NCBI GenBank assembly: GCA_004764695.1
Contig: SMSO01000035.1
Span: forward strand, 2,230,001-2,294,000
Direction: 5' to 3'
Source of the DNA: Schizochytrium sp. TIO01
Taxonomy: Eukaryota > Sar > Bigyra > Thraustochytrida > Thraustochytriidae
DNA: 64,000 bases
Below are positions 41,444 to 50,073 of this stretch, in pieces. Position 1 is the first letter of the stretch, and every line of letters begins with the position of its first letter. Under the pieces are notes generated by a model. The model saw nothing but the letters and a program-made list of their open reading frames with translations. It had not been told where the DNA came from and did no database searches. The position numbers and the translations under genes were made by a program.

Positions 41444-44400
41444 TCATCCAATTTGGCTTTGTCTACTCGATAGACTTTTCCTCCTGTTTGATAGAGCGGT
41501 ATTAGTCATTTGCAATGTTTCCTCATCACTATTATCATCGTCGTCATCATTAGGATTGTTATCATCATCATCGGAGTTGTCCCTGCGATTCTCAGTATAG
41601 TACGAAGATGAAGCAGGAATTCCCTCTTCTTCCTCTTCCTCCTCTTCCTCCTCTTCTTGACTATTTCCATCAGCCTCGTCTGAGTAGTATTCGTCGTTTT
41701 CTGATAGCGGCGACTCTGATCGATTATCCTCTTGGCTATTGCCCTCATCTTCATCATCTTCGTCATCATCTTCGTCATCATCGTCTTCATTATCTTCATC
41801 ACCTTCGGAGTCTGACTCACGAGACTCCGCTCCTTCATCTTGAGCAGTTTCAGCACCATTGGTACCTTGCAGATGAGCTAGTGGCTGTCTTGCTAAGCTT
41901 CCCTCTTTAGCTCGAGCTTCCTCTTCTACTTTTCGTTGCTCCTCCTCTTCCTTTTCTATCCGTCGAGCCTTCATTTCATCATTTCGACGCTTCAACACTG
42001 AACGAGCTTCTTTGCTCAACTTTTCCTGCATAAGCTGAGAGTTTTGGACTTCAATTTCCTGCAAGAGATCCTCTGGGACATTGACATCTTCAGCAGCTTC
42101 AAATGCTTTTTGCAGAAGGCGCAGTATGCAACGATTATAAGTTGTCAAAATTTCAGATAAAAACCCTGGCTGATTCAAAATTTCAGAAAGCTGTTTGTCT
42201 GGAAGAAGTCCCCCAAGGTATGTCTCTATCCCGGCATGACGAACTCGCTGCTCTTCTTCTTCTTCTTCTTCTTCTTCTTCTTCTTCTTCTTCTTGCTTCT
42301 TGGTCTGGAGTTGCTCAAATTTATTTCCGACGGTAGTTTGTCCACCATTTGCATTTGAAAGTAAGGATGCTGCTGCAGAAACAGCAGGTTCAACACTAAT
42401 TTGAGCAGCATTGATATTTTCATGTTGAGTCGCTTGTGGAGAGATTTTATTTTTCTGTCTTCCAAACCCTAGCCATCGGGATTTGGATTTACGCTCCCCA
42501 CTAGCCGAGGTTTTGCTGGGTAATATGGCTGTTGCAACATCATCTGCTACTGATCCAAGATCTGTAGAGATCTGCCTCGTAGAAAACGACTCTCGCCGCG
42601 CCATCCGAGAAATTAGCGCTGAGTCTGCTGCCTTGGTGTAGTAGTCATTCGGTTGGCCTTGTTCCGGTCCACCAATTGTTTTGCGAAGTAGTACATAAAC
42701 TACAGACGCAAGAATCGTTAGGTTTGCTTGGGCTCGCTTCTCTGGTTTCTGAACAATGCCCATTTCCCATGGTCGACATAGCACAGGTAGAAGGCATCGT
42801 ATGATGACAAATGTCGATAAAATTAACTTTGAGCGCTCGTAGTCAAACTCCGGTTTGATTAATTCCTCGTCGGGAAGACTTGGGTTGCTGTTTGGTGCAC
42901 TTTGAGTAATCTGTTCAGAGATAGAGGCTTTTGTTGCTGCAGTTTGTTCCTTTTCACGGATCATCCATCTCGTGTATCCAGATGCGCCAAAGTCTAAAGA
43001 GTTATGTTCAATTGGAAACAAAAACCCATCTGGAAAAACTGCACCATCTGTAACAAGTTTTCCTAAGAAGCTAGCGATAGCTGCAGGAAATGGTGGTTTA
43101 TCTGTTTCTATCGAACGCAATAGAGACTCAAACACTCCTCGTACACGTACTTTTAGTCGAAGTCTTGCGAGATCAGTTTCATCTACCTTTTCCCCATTTG
43201 CATTCACTGGGGCGGTCTTTTTGCCACGAAACATACGCATACCTTTGGTTCCAAATGCACTAAGTCCCCCACTGGGGTTAAGGTTCAGGTCTTTTTTCGA
43301 AGCAATATCCGTAAGCTGGAGAGCCAGAACTTGCGATGTCCATGAGCGCACGAGGTCTGCAAACCAAATCACTGCCTTATCCATATCTTTTCGCTCTGCT
43401 TGCGATATGATTGCACGGTGCATCTCAGCATCGCGACGAATACGGGCCAATGCAATGAATACAGTTGCAATAGCGCGGAAAAGAGGCTTGCCTTTGAGAA
43501 TCTGGTCTGCCGGTGGTGCTGTGACGCCCTCTTTCCGCCATCTATATAATGGTTTTCCACTACCGTATACAATAACTTTAAGCACTTTTCGTGATCGCTC
43601 TGCTTCCTCGACTTCCTTCTTCTCATCCTTTGCTGCAACTTTATCAGCCTCGTCGTCACTGACCTGCAGCAAATCAGTGTCATCATCCAAAAGTTTTTCC
43701 CATATCGTGCGATTTTCCTCATCAGGAGGTTTTGTGACTTTGATGGAATCAATCTTACTTGTTGTATTTGATAATGCCTTTTCTGTTGTTGCTCCCGGTT
43801 GCTTGGCTGGTGATGATCCAGAATGCTCCTCATTTACAGGATTTCTTTCTGGAGCTGATGGATACTTACCTGATAAACTTGTTTGATTCGGTTGAAGTGA
43901 TGTCAAGCTACCATGAGAAGCATTTTGCTGTAATAATGGAGACTCACTTCGAATGCCTCCTGCTTGCGATAGTGGTAGCTTCAATAATCTGTTTTCAAGC
44001 GCTTCAAGTAGAGCCTTGTTTTGACCAACAATATGATCTTCGAGTCTCCGCTGAAAGTCTTCTCTTTGCCGTAGCTCCATGTGAGCCTGCAACTGATTGT
44101 CCAGTCCATTGAGAACTTCGAGCATCGTATTCTGCTGTATCTGCAATTGCTTTCGAAATCGGGCAATAGTTTCATTCCTTGTGCGAAGATGTTGTTGTGC
44201 TATTGCTCGCTGATTCGTTTGAAGTTCGTTCTTAATGTTGCGATGGCGTCGGCCATGACGGTCTTTTAAATCTCTTTTTCTCCTTGATCCCCCACCCTTA
44301 TCTTTTTGATGCCGTCTTTGACTTTTGTCTCTTCTGTGTTGTTTCTTTGGAGTTTCTACTGTGCTAGAACTTGATTCAGAGTTGTCCAATAAAAATGTAT

Positions 44401-44650
44401 TTACAGACGCAGACGTAGATGATGCTGCTGATGACGAGAGTATCATGCCCCCATGTTCCATTTCTGATCTTTCACAAGAGGAGTGCTCGCCGTTAGAGCT
44501 GCTGGAGTGGTAGTCGTTGCTGTTCTCATGGCGTTGATCGACATCAGCCTGAGCTCTCTTGGTGTGGTGTCCGAACTTTTCTCGTTCGCGAGCAAGTCTT
44601 TCACGCACTAGATGTGCTCTTATGCGCAGCACTCGCTCTTGTGCAGACAT
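41444..44650 (-). CDS. Large acidic coiled-coil protein, family not recognised
   Basis: A 1,068-residue protein I cannot place. From the N-terminus: a charged helix (SAQERVLRIRAHLVRERLAR), Ser-rich and Lys/Arg-rich low-complexity sequence (about 60-150), a coiled coil (about 150-235), a disordered Ser/Pro/Asn stretch, then what looks like a folded helical domain over about 345-690 (WRKEGVTAPPADQIL, KPLFRAIATVFIALARIRRD, WFADLVRSWTSQVLAL, SLLRSIETDKPPFPAAIASF, KLILSTFVIIRCLLPVLCRP). A run of glutamates (about residues 786-800) is encoded by a GAA microsatellite. The last 170 residues are almost all Glu, Asp, Ser and Asn. The start is the ATG at 44650; the frame is open a further 159 bases but with no ATG. 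The folded core suggests a real protein, possibly cytoskeletal or ciliary, but that is a guess. Confidence 0.8.
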   Translation of the reverse strand: MSAQERVLRIRAHLVRERLAREREKFGHHTKRAQADVDQRHENSNDYHSSSSNGEHSSCERSEMEHGGMILSSSAASSTSASVNTFLLDNSESSSSTVETPKKQHRRDKSQRRHQKDKGGGSRRKRDLKDRHGRRHRNIKNELQTNQRAIAQQHLRTRNETIARFRKQLQIQQNTMLEVLNGLDNQLQAHMELRQREDFQRRLEDHIVGQNKALLEALENRLLKLPLSQAGGIRSESPLLQQNASHGSLTSLQPNQTSLSGKYPSAPERNPVNEEHSGSSPAKQPGATTEKALSNTTSKIDSIKVTKPPDEENRTIWEKLLDDDTDLLQVSDDEADKVAAKDEKKEVEEAERSRKVLKVIVYGSGKPLYRWRKEGVTAPPADQILKGKPLFRAIATVFIALARIRRDAEMHRAIISQAERKDMDKAVIWFADLVRSWTSQVLALQLTDIASKKDLNLNPSGGLSAFGTKGMRMFRGKKTAPVNANGEKVDETDLARLRLKVRVRGVFESLLRSIETDKPPFPAAIASFLGKLVTDGAVFPDGFLFPIEHNSLDFGASGYTRWMIREKEQTAATKASISEQITQSAPNSNPSLPDEELIKPEFDYERSKLILSTFVIIRCLLPVLCRPWEMGIVQKPEKRAQANLTILASVVYVLLRKTIGGPEQGQPNDYYTKAADSALISRMARRESFSTRQISTDLGSVADDVATAILPSKTSASGERKSKSRWLGFGRQKNKISPQATQHENINAAQISVEPAVSAAASLLSNANGGQTTVGNKFEQLQTKKQEEEEEEEEEEEEEEQRVRHAGIETYLGGLLPDKQLSEILNQPGFLSEILTTYNRCILRLLQKAFEAAEDVNVPEDLLQEIEVQNSQLMQEKLSKEARSVLKRRNDEMKARRIEKEEEEQRKVEEEARAKEGSLARQPLAHLQGTNGAETAQDEGAESRESDSEGDEDNEDDDDEDDDEDDEDEGNSQEDNRSESPLSENDEYYSDEADGNSQEEEEEEEEEEEGIPASSSYYTENRRDNSDDDDNNPNDDDDDNSDEETLQMTNTALSNRRKSLSSRQSQIG
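42251..42294. repeat. (CTT)n / (GAA)n coding microsatellite
   Basis: About fourteen triplets, read on the minus strand as a poly-glutamate tract. Length polymorphism would change the protein without breaking its frame. Confidence 0.9.
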
Positions 44651-45008
44651 GGATAGTGCATGAAGCCCCAAATTTGTTGACTGGATTGCTGATTCCTTGG
44701 TTGCTTTAAAATATGAAAAACTATTGGTGAACAAAGAGCCGTTAACTCGTTTATTAAAGTTACTTTTGACCAAGACTGAGACAACACGAAATACAAGTAG
44801 TCTCGACAATACTATGTAAAAACGAAACTTGAGAGTGCATAATGTACATGAATGGTTGCAAACGAATTTTTAGGTTTTGGACGCTTGGGAGCAACTGCCT
44901 GGCATTTCAATGCAGCTTGACACTAATGCAAATATGGTTGGAGAATGAAAAGTTTTTTTGTAGAATGTGATGTTTCATTTTAAGTCATGGTAATTCAGAT
45001 TCATCATA
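44651..45008. other. Intergenic region SPRYD7-like / acidic protein gene
   Basis: About 360 bases, AT-rich, between tandem minus-strand genes; presumed promoter of the acidic protein. Nothing else seen. Confidence 0.45.
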
Positions 45009-45903
45009 TTAGACAAGTGACCTAGAAGGAATAATACCAGAAAACCCAGACGGTGGTTTGTACACAAATCCATCGTTGTCGATTGAAAAGTTAACTTCGA
45101 GTTCACAGCCGGGGCTTACTTCTACAAAACCGAATTTACAATACACAGACAGAGAAAGCAATACAAAAGGTTGGAAATGAATCACACGGTGATATGAGTT
45201 CTCACAATGAAAGTATGTTAGTAATCAAATAATGCAGAGAATTCAAGTTGAAAGGAAGTGTTTCCAAACAAAGAATATAGCAACCAACGTACCAACAGCA
45301 GGGTACACAACACCTCTAAACCCTCGAACCTCTGAACCAGGAGGCAAAAGATGGTCATTCTTGCGAATAGTCAATACAGGTCGGCCTGAGCTCTGGTCGA
45401 ACGAGCAGCCTAGAATATCCCCTTCGGTGAAGGTTTCTGTACTTGTGCTACTCTTAAAGGCCCAGCTATTTGTAGAGTCTCCTAATTCACCTTGTACAAC
45501 CTCTGGTTTACGATGAGCGACCCCGATGGCAAATTTAGCATCCTCGCCCTCAAATCTTACAATCTTTACTTCAAAATAGCATTGATCTTGATGTAAAGCA
45601 GCGTTTGCTATGCAAGGGCCTGAGCCTTTGATGAGTGTACCCTGCTTCTCAATCACAACATTCCCGCCCTTGGCCTTGTCATCTGCCATATTGGAGGGAC
45701 ATCAGGTTTTTAGACATTTTGTACACAAACGTCTTGAATCAATTTCGTTATGTCAATGGTTAGCCTGACTCAACAAGTACATTTGAATTTCATTGCAATG
45801 GTTATGGAAGCAGATCCTGCACGTGTTATTTGTTTTCTAACTCACCAAAAAATGCCTGGTCAACGGTAGACACTGCATCACTCTTTGACTCGCTGTTGCT
45901 CAT
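45009..45903 (-). CDS. SPRYD7: SPRY-domain protein, SPRYD7-like, three exons
   Basis: Exons: 45903-45846, 45682-45293 and 45121-45009, together 561 nt coding 186 residues. Exon 1 encodes a polar leader (MSNSESKSDAV then STVDQAFF). Exon 2 carries most of the SPRY beta-sandwich: GNVVIEKQGTLIKGSG, ANAALHQDQCYFEVKIV, GVAHRKP, EGDILGCSFDQ and GFRGVVYPAV. Exon 3 adds EVSPGCELEVNFSIDND and the SPRYD7-type C-terminal VYKPPSGFSGI. Human SPRYD7 ends its domain the same way (VYPVV, then an F-rich strand, then PPPGF). Both introns are phase 1 with donors GTGAGT and GTACGT. Using only the middle exon, with a start at 45689, would lose the last strand. SPRY domains bind proteins; the function of SPRYD7 is not established. 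Confidence 0.85.
45122..45292 (-). other. Spliceosomal intron 2 of SPRYD7-like gene
   Basis: 171 nt; donor GTACGT after phase-1 codon G, acceptor TTTTGTAG with a pyrimidine-rich run upstream. Removal restores the missing SPRY C-terminus. Confidence 0.85.
45683..45845 (-). other. Spliceosomal intron 1 of SPRYD7-like gene
   Basis: 163 nt; strong donor GTGAGT, acceptor ATGGCAG. The acceptor overlaps the ATG at 45689, so splicing removes that ATG and joins FF to DDKAKGG in frame. A retained intron would allow translation from 45689 instead. Confidence 0.7.
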
Positions 45904-46675
45904 TTTTCCACATGTAAGCGTATCCGTCAGTCGGATAATATGAATGTTAGTCTCAGCGAAGTGATGACGGTCTTTATGCAGTACGAGCTGTAGCGCGTCG
46001 TTCACCGATCTTAATTTTTCGTTGATTCCTCTTTCGATATTTAGACTTGGTCTGAGATAGCTCGTCGCAAGACACAGCAAAACCCTGACAAAGGCAGCCC
46101 TGGGGCGCCGAAGGGAACGCACCAGCAATCGAGAATCTGACCCATGGCAACGCCAGCTCAAGATCTCTCTAGCACTCGATAGCTTGCCCTATTTGATTCC
46201 TGATTTGTATTTGTTGGGTGAGCTGTCACTTTCTTTATTATTGTCGATAACATTCTCTATATTCACTTTCTTCTCTTGTATATAGGTTAAACATGATTTC
46301 TAATTAGTTTACCTAGTCATTCGCTTCTAAAACCTTTTTAATTAAAGTTTTAATTCAAACAAAATAGAGAATAGGAAAGCACAGAAACGAGTTATCGATT
46401 TTTATGTGAGCCTTAATCTTACTTTAAAATCACGAACGGAAACCCAGTATCTAGCTCGAACATAACACTGGGCTTCAAACCCCTCTGGTGTGACCTAGTT
46501 CGAGCCGTAGTTCCTTTTTTTTTTTTCTCCATATTATATTAGTCATCTACTAACTTTTGCTTGGTGCAAAATAATCGTTTGAGTGTAAAAAAAAATAGAG
46601 AAAAAAAGATTGAGAGAACTAAAAGAAAGACCAAAACCGCGATTCTTGAGAGGGCAAACCCCGATTACCGCTACG
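45904..46675. other. Divergent promoter region SPRYD7-like / fucosyltransferase
   Basis: About 770 bases between divergent starts, with T-runs near 46520. The segment 46436-46504 contains two CTCGAAC/GTTCGAG arms but does not fold as a tRNA. Confidence 0.45.
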
Positions 46676-48298
46676 ATGCCTTTGTCGGTGAGCTTACACC
46701 GCGTTCTTCGGCGGTGGAGGCGGAAATGGAGGTCTGCCCAGGCTTCCGGCGCTGCTCCACCGAAGGTGTCGTGTGTCGCTGCGCTCATGATGGCGATCCT
46801 AGTGGCGACCCTGGTAGTCGCAGTCACGCTGACCGTGGGGTCGGCGATTTTCAGTCTTGTTGAAGATTCATCCGGTTTACAGGCAGAGCTCTTAAGTTTT
46901 GAGGTCTTTTCGAGCGAGACAGACGATATTTCTGGTAATTCTGGAAGTGATATTGCTGAGATCGGCCAAAAATTGATGAAGCAACAAGCAACGCTGATCA
47001 TTGGATATTGCCCTGGAGACAATCTGGCAAGATTTGCACGTGATGTTGGCGCTGCTCTTGCCAAGAGACGCCAAATGCGGTTCAAGATGATGCCTGTGCA
47101 AAGCCCTGAGCATGAGGCTTTTGTGGACATTATCATGTGCGAAAGAGGTACCACTGGAATGGTCCAGCGAAAGCGGGATCGCATGAGAGCTAAGGCCCCC
47201 TCCAGCTCGCTCTCGTTACAGTCATTGATTCCGCCTCCTCACGGGCCTGGTTGGCGGGGAAATATCATGTGGCCTGCCAGAGTACACGTGCTCAACGTGG
47301 AACGTGAGCCAGTTAAACCTTTTATTATTCGCTATCATATGGAACCATGGTACACACTCCCTGCAGAGGGTGTAGATCTCTCGATTGACTGCAAGCATGA
47401 CTCTGAGAAGCTCTCCAATCAGCACGTACATATGTACGCGCCATACTTATACATGAGTTTTACACACCGTGGCTCTGACGTGAAGCCTGAAGTTTTGGCG
47501 TCACAGCAGGTGAACCAACTTGACTCTCCACTTCCACTTCACCATTTAAGCAAGGGCGAGGACCTAAACCACGAAGAACGCAGGTTCATGGGGTTCCTCG
47601 CCAGCTACTGCAGTTCACGGGTACCCAGTGCTGTTTTTAGAGTAATGTTCTTCAATGCTGTGCATGACCGCTTTGCGCCGCTTGGGAAAGAAGTGGCAGC
47701 TGTTGGAAATTGTAGACCTCGCACCGTGTCACAGAAGGAGCCCATATTTCGCTTGCGAGCGTCTGCAAATCTTGTTAAGCCAGACATGTTTTCAGACGCG
47801 GTCGCTGCATTTAGCAGGTTTAGATTTGGTATTGCCTTCGAGAATAGCCAAGTGGAGGGCTATATTACAGAAAAGATTGTTAACGTGAAGCTTGCGGGCG
47901 CAATTCCGGTGGTCTGGGGTGCGCCTGATATTGATAAATACCTCAACACACGTGCATTTGTTTGGTGCAACATTGACACTGGTGTAGTTAACTGGAATGA
48001 CCTTGCAGCTAGAGCAAGTAAGCTCTCGGAAGTTACTTCGCAGCCAAAAATTGACATTATAGAGAAAGAAGCGCTAATGTTGCTCGGCGGCAGTGATAAA
48101 GTCTTTAGATCTTGTCTCGACGAAATTGCATACTTGGAAAGTAATCCAGCGGCCTACGATTCTATGCGCAATGAGCCCTTGATCTTGGAATTTGAGGGAT
48201 CTGTGATTGATCCTGATATGTACGCTGCTTCAATCGAGGAGGTGATGCGCGGACAACAGTCTGGGTTGACTATGATCTCATCCCACGAGGGACCTTAG
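46676..48298 (+). CDS. GT10-family alpha-1,3/4-fucosyltransferase, type II membrane protein
   Basis: Golgi glycosyltransferase that moves fucose from GDP-fucose to N-acetylglucosamine-containing glycans. It has 540 residues. A short basic cytosolic tail (LHRVLRRWRRKWRS) is followed by a signal anchor (about 31-62), the usual type II layout, then a stem and the catalytic domain. The GT10 C-terminal motif is clear at about 376-410: FRFGIAFENS, VEGYITEKIV and LAGAIPVVWGAPDIDKYL, which binds GDP-fucose. The N-terminal half includes a WYTLPAEGVDLSIDCKHDSE segment in the acceptor-side lobe. The start is the ATG at 46676; the open frame reaches 66 bases further upstream without an ATG. Linkage and acceptor cannot be read from sequence. 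Confidence 0.88.
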   Translation: MPLSVSLHRVLRRWRRKWRSAQASGAAPPKVSCVAALMMAILVATLVVAVTLTVGSAIFSLVEDSSGLQAELLSFEVFSSETDDISGNSGSDIAEIGQKLMKQQATLIIGYCPGDNLARFARDVGAALAKRRQMRFKMMPVQSPEHEAFVDIIMCERGTTGMVQRKRDRMRAKAPSSSLSLQSLIPPPHGPGWRGNIMWPARVHVLNVEREPVKPFIIRYHMEPWYTLPAEGVDLSIDCKHDSEKLSNQHVHMYAPYLYMSFTHRGSDVKPEVLASQQVNQLDSPLPLHHLSKGEDLNHEERRFMGFLASYCSSRVPSAVFRVMFFNAVHDRFAPLGKEVAAVGNCRPRTVSQKEPIFRLRASANLVKPDMFSDAVAAFSRFRFGIAFENSQVEGYITEKIVNVKLAGAIPVVWGAPDIDKYLNTRAFVWCNIDTGVVNWNDLAARASKLSEVTSQPKIDIIEKEALMLLGGSDKVFRSCLDEIAYLESNPAAYDSMRNEPLILEFEGSVIDPDMYAASIEEVMRGQQSGLTMISSHEGP

Positions 48299-49167
48299 AT
48301 TACAAATAATCATGTCCTTATGTAATTAACAAGGCCATGCAATGCGCAGGCTTGTTTTAAAGTCTAGTGTGGCAAATGTAAGATACAGATATGCCATCTA
48401 CCCTTGGATATACAGAAATGCCACCCCAAATACTTCGATGGAGAGCTCTTTTCAAGTTAGAGCATACATTACAACATCCACACTTATTATTAAAATTATG
48501 AAAGAATAGCTATCTTTACACTTTTGTTTATGTCAAGAATACTCGGTAAGGTTGATTTGCGATAAATAGCCCGTTTCTTGTTGTTAATTTTGGCTCGGAA
48601 AATAATATTTTAACCAGGCATTCAGGAAAAAAACAAAAAAAACTGATTTTTTTTTTTGCAACGAACGAACATTTCTAGCATAAAAGTAGAATTTGGAGAT
48701 TTACTCAAGGAAAAAGGGTCATTTTTATTGTTTTTGTGTTGATTCATGATGTAATGATGTTGTTCTTGTTTTGATGGAATGTGTATTAGTCGTACTAGTA
48801 CTAGAAAAAATGTGAGGGTATTGTGAAGTGGCAAGCTTGATGAATGTAGGGATAGAACATTGAGTAACTATCTTTCTGTGTTGGTAAGAAAAACAAAGAG
48901 GCTGACACATGCATCTGGTCTTTTACCGAGACGGGAGGAGAACTGTGATAAATTTTCTTCAAATAAGATGGAAAAAAGAAAACTGACATGCAACACATAT
49001 GCAGCAGGGCAGACGTCGGTCAAGAAGTCAGACAAATCTTGGTTTCGTGTCATGCACAAATATCGTCCGTCTTCTCATAAGCGATAAAGACTAGATCAAC
49101 TTATGCACAGCGAGGTAAAGTGCACGAATGAGAAGTTGTCAAGCGGGGCATGGAGGGAGGAAGGAAA
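48299..49167. other. Convergent intergenic region fucosyltransferase / CDK
   Basis: About 870 AT-rich bases with A/T runs near 48630-48660. No gene seen. Confidence 0.5.
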
Positions 49168-50073
49168 TTACAGCTCCATGCTGAGCTCCTCAAAGTAAGG
49201 GTGGCGCAAGGCAGTGCGCGCGGAGATACGCTTTGCGGGATCATAGAGAAGGCATTGACGCAAGAGGTCAATGCCATCAGCATCAAGGCCTGGCACGGCA
49301 CGTTCAAGAGGCTGTGGCCTCCAGTGTGGAAACTCCGAGTTAAAATCAGGGAGCGAGTGGACACCCGGCCAGGTCTCCTCAGTTGGGGTTCCGAGCTGTC
49401 TGAAGATACGAAAAACCTCATCAATTTCACACTCACCAGGCCACAAGGGGCGACGGTTGACCATTTCTGCGAAGATGGTGCCGACAGACCACATGTCTAC
49501 AGGCAAAGCATAACGACGCTGACCGAGAAGAATTTCCGGAGCACGGTACCAAAGAGTAACAACCTCATGAGTGTAGGTACGGAAAGGGAGCGAAAATGCA
49601 CGCGCAAGGCCGAAATCGGCGACCTTGAGCACACCGTGCTGGTCGATAAGAAGGTTCTGTGGTTTAAGGTCACGATGGAAGATTCCTGAGGCATGGCAGT
49701 ACTCAAGGCCAAGCAGCATTTGAGACATGTACGACTTGACGAGCTCAGGGCTCATGTTTCCGTCCATGTTATCCATATACTTGCGAAGGTCCTGGTCAAG
49801 CCACTCGAAGACGAGGTGCAGACGCGGAGGACTCTGCTGGTGCTCGACATCGCGAAGACGAACAATGTTCGGGTGATCGAGTTCCTTGAGAAGACTGATT
49901 TCACGAAGCGCAGTACTCGGTACTCCCTCATCTTCAACCTCAAGGCGAATCTTTTTGAGAGCGACAACCTCGCCAGTTGCGCGATGTTTGGCCTTGTAAA
50001 CGACGCCATAGGTGCCCTCACCAACGGGTTTCTCCACCTTGACATACTTTTGCATTAACGTCGAAGACGACAT
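49168..50073 (-). CDS. Cyclin-dependent kinase, CDK1/CDK2 type (PSTALRE)
   Basis: Cell-cycle Ser/Thr kinase, 301 residues, near the minimal kinase length of CDK1/2. Visible landmarks: glycine loop GEGTYG with inhibitory Thr21 and Tyr22, ATP lysine K40, cyclin-binding PSTALRE helix (52-58, against PSTAIRE in the animal and yeast proteins), catalytic HRDLKPQN (133-140), DFG (153-155), activation-loop Thr168 in [15 protein letters not shown], and the CDK insert. The T-loop sequence ([10 protein letters not shown]) and the rest fit CDK1 or CDK2 rather than a transcriptional CDK. Codons are strongly C/G-ending. The start is the ATG at 50073, ten residues ahead of the kinase domain. Confidence 0.93.
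   Translation of the reverse strand: MSSSTLMQKYVKVEKPVGEGTYGVVYKAKHRATGEVVALKKIRLEVEDEGVPSTALREISLLKELDHPNIVRLRDVEHQQSPPRLHLVFEWLDQDLRKYMDNMDGNMSPELVKSYMSQMLLGLEYCHASGIFHRDLKPQNLLIDQHGVLKVADFGLARAFSLPFRTYTHEVVTLWYRAPEILLGQRRYALPVDMWSVGTIFAEMVNRRPLWPGECEIDEVFRIFRQLGTPTEETWPGVHSLPDFNSEFPHWRPQPLERAVPGLDADGIDLLRQCLLYDPAKRISARTALRHPYFEELSMEL

Noticed and set aside
42972-43886. 304-codon plus-strand frame opposite the acidic coiled-coil gene
   Set aside because: Ser/Arg-rich mirror of the minus-strand coding sequence, without recognisable domains.
45826-46161. 111-codon minus-strand frame upstream of the SPRYD7-like gene
   Set aside because: Only its last part is used, as exon 1 (45903-45846); the rest is 5' leader and promoter.
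46436-46504. Paired CTCGAAC arms resembling a structured RNA
   Set aside because: Cannot be folded into a tRNA and there is no other RNA-gene signature.
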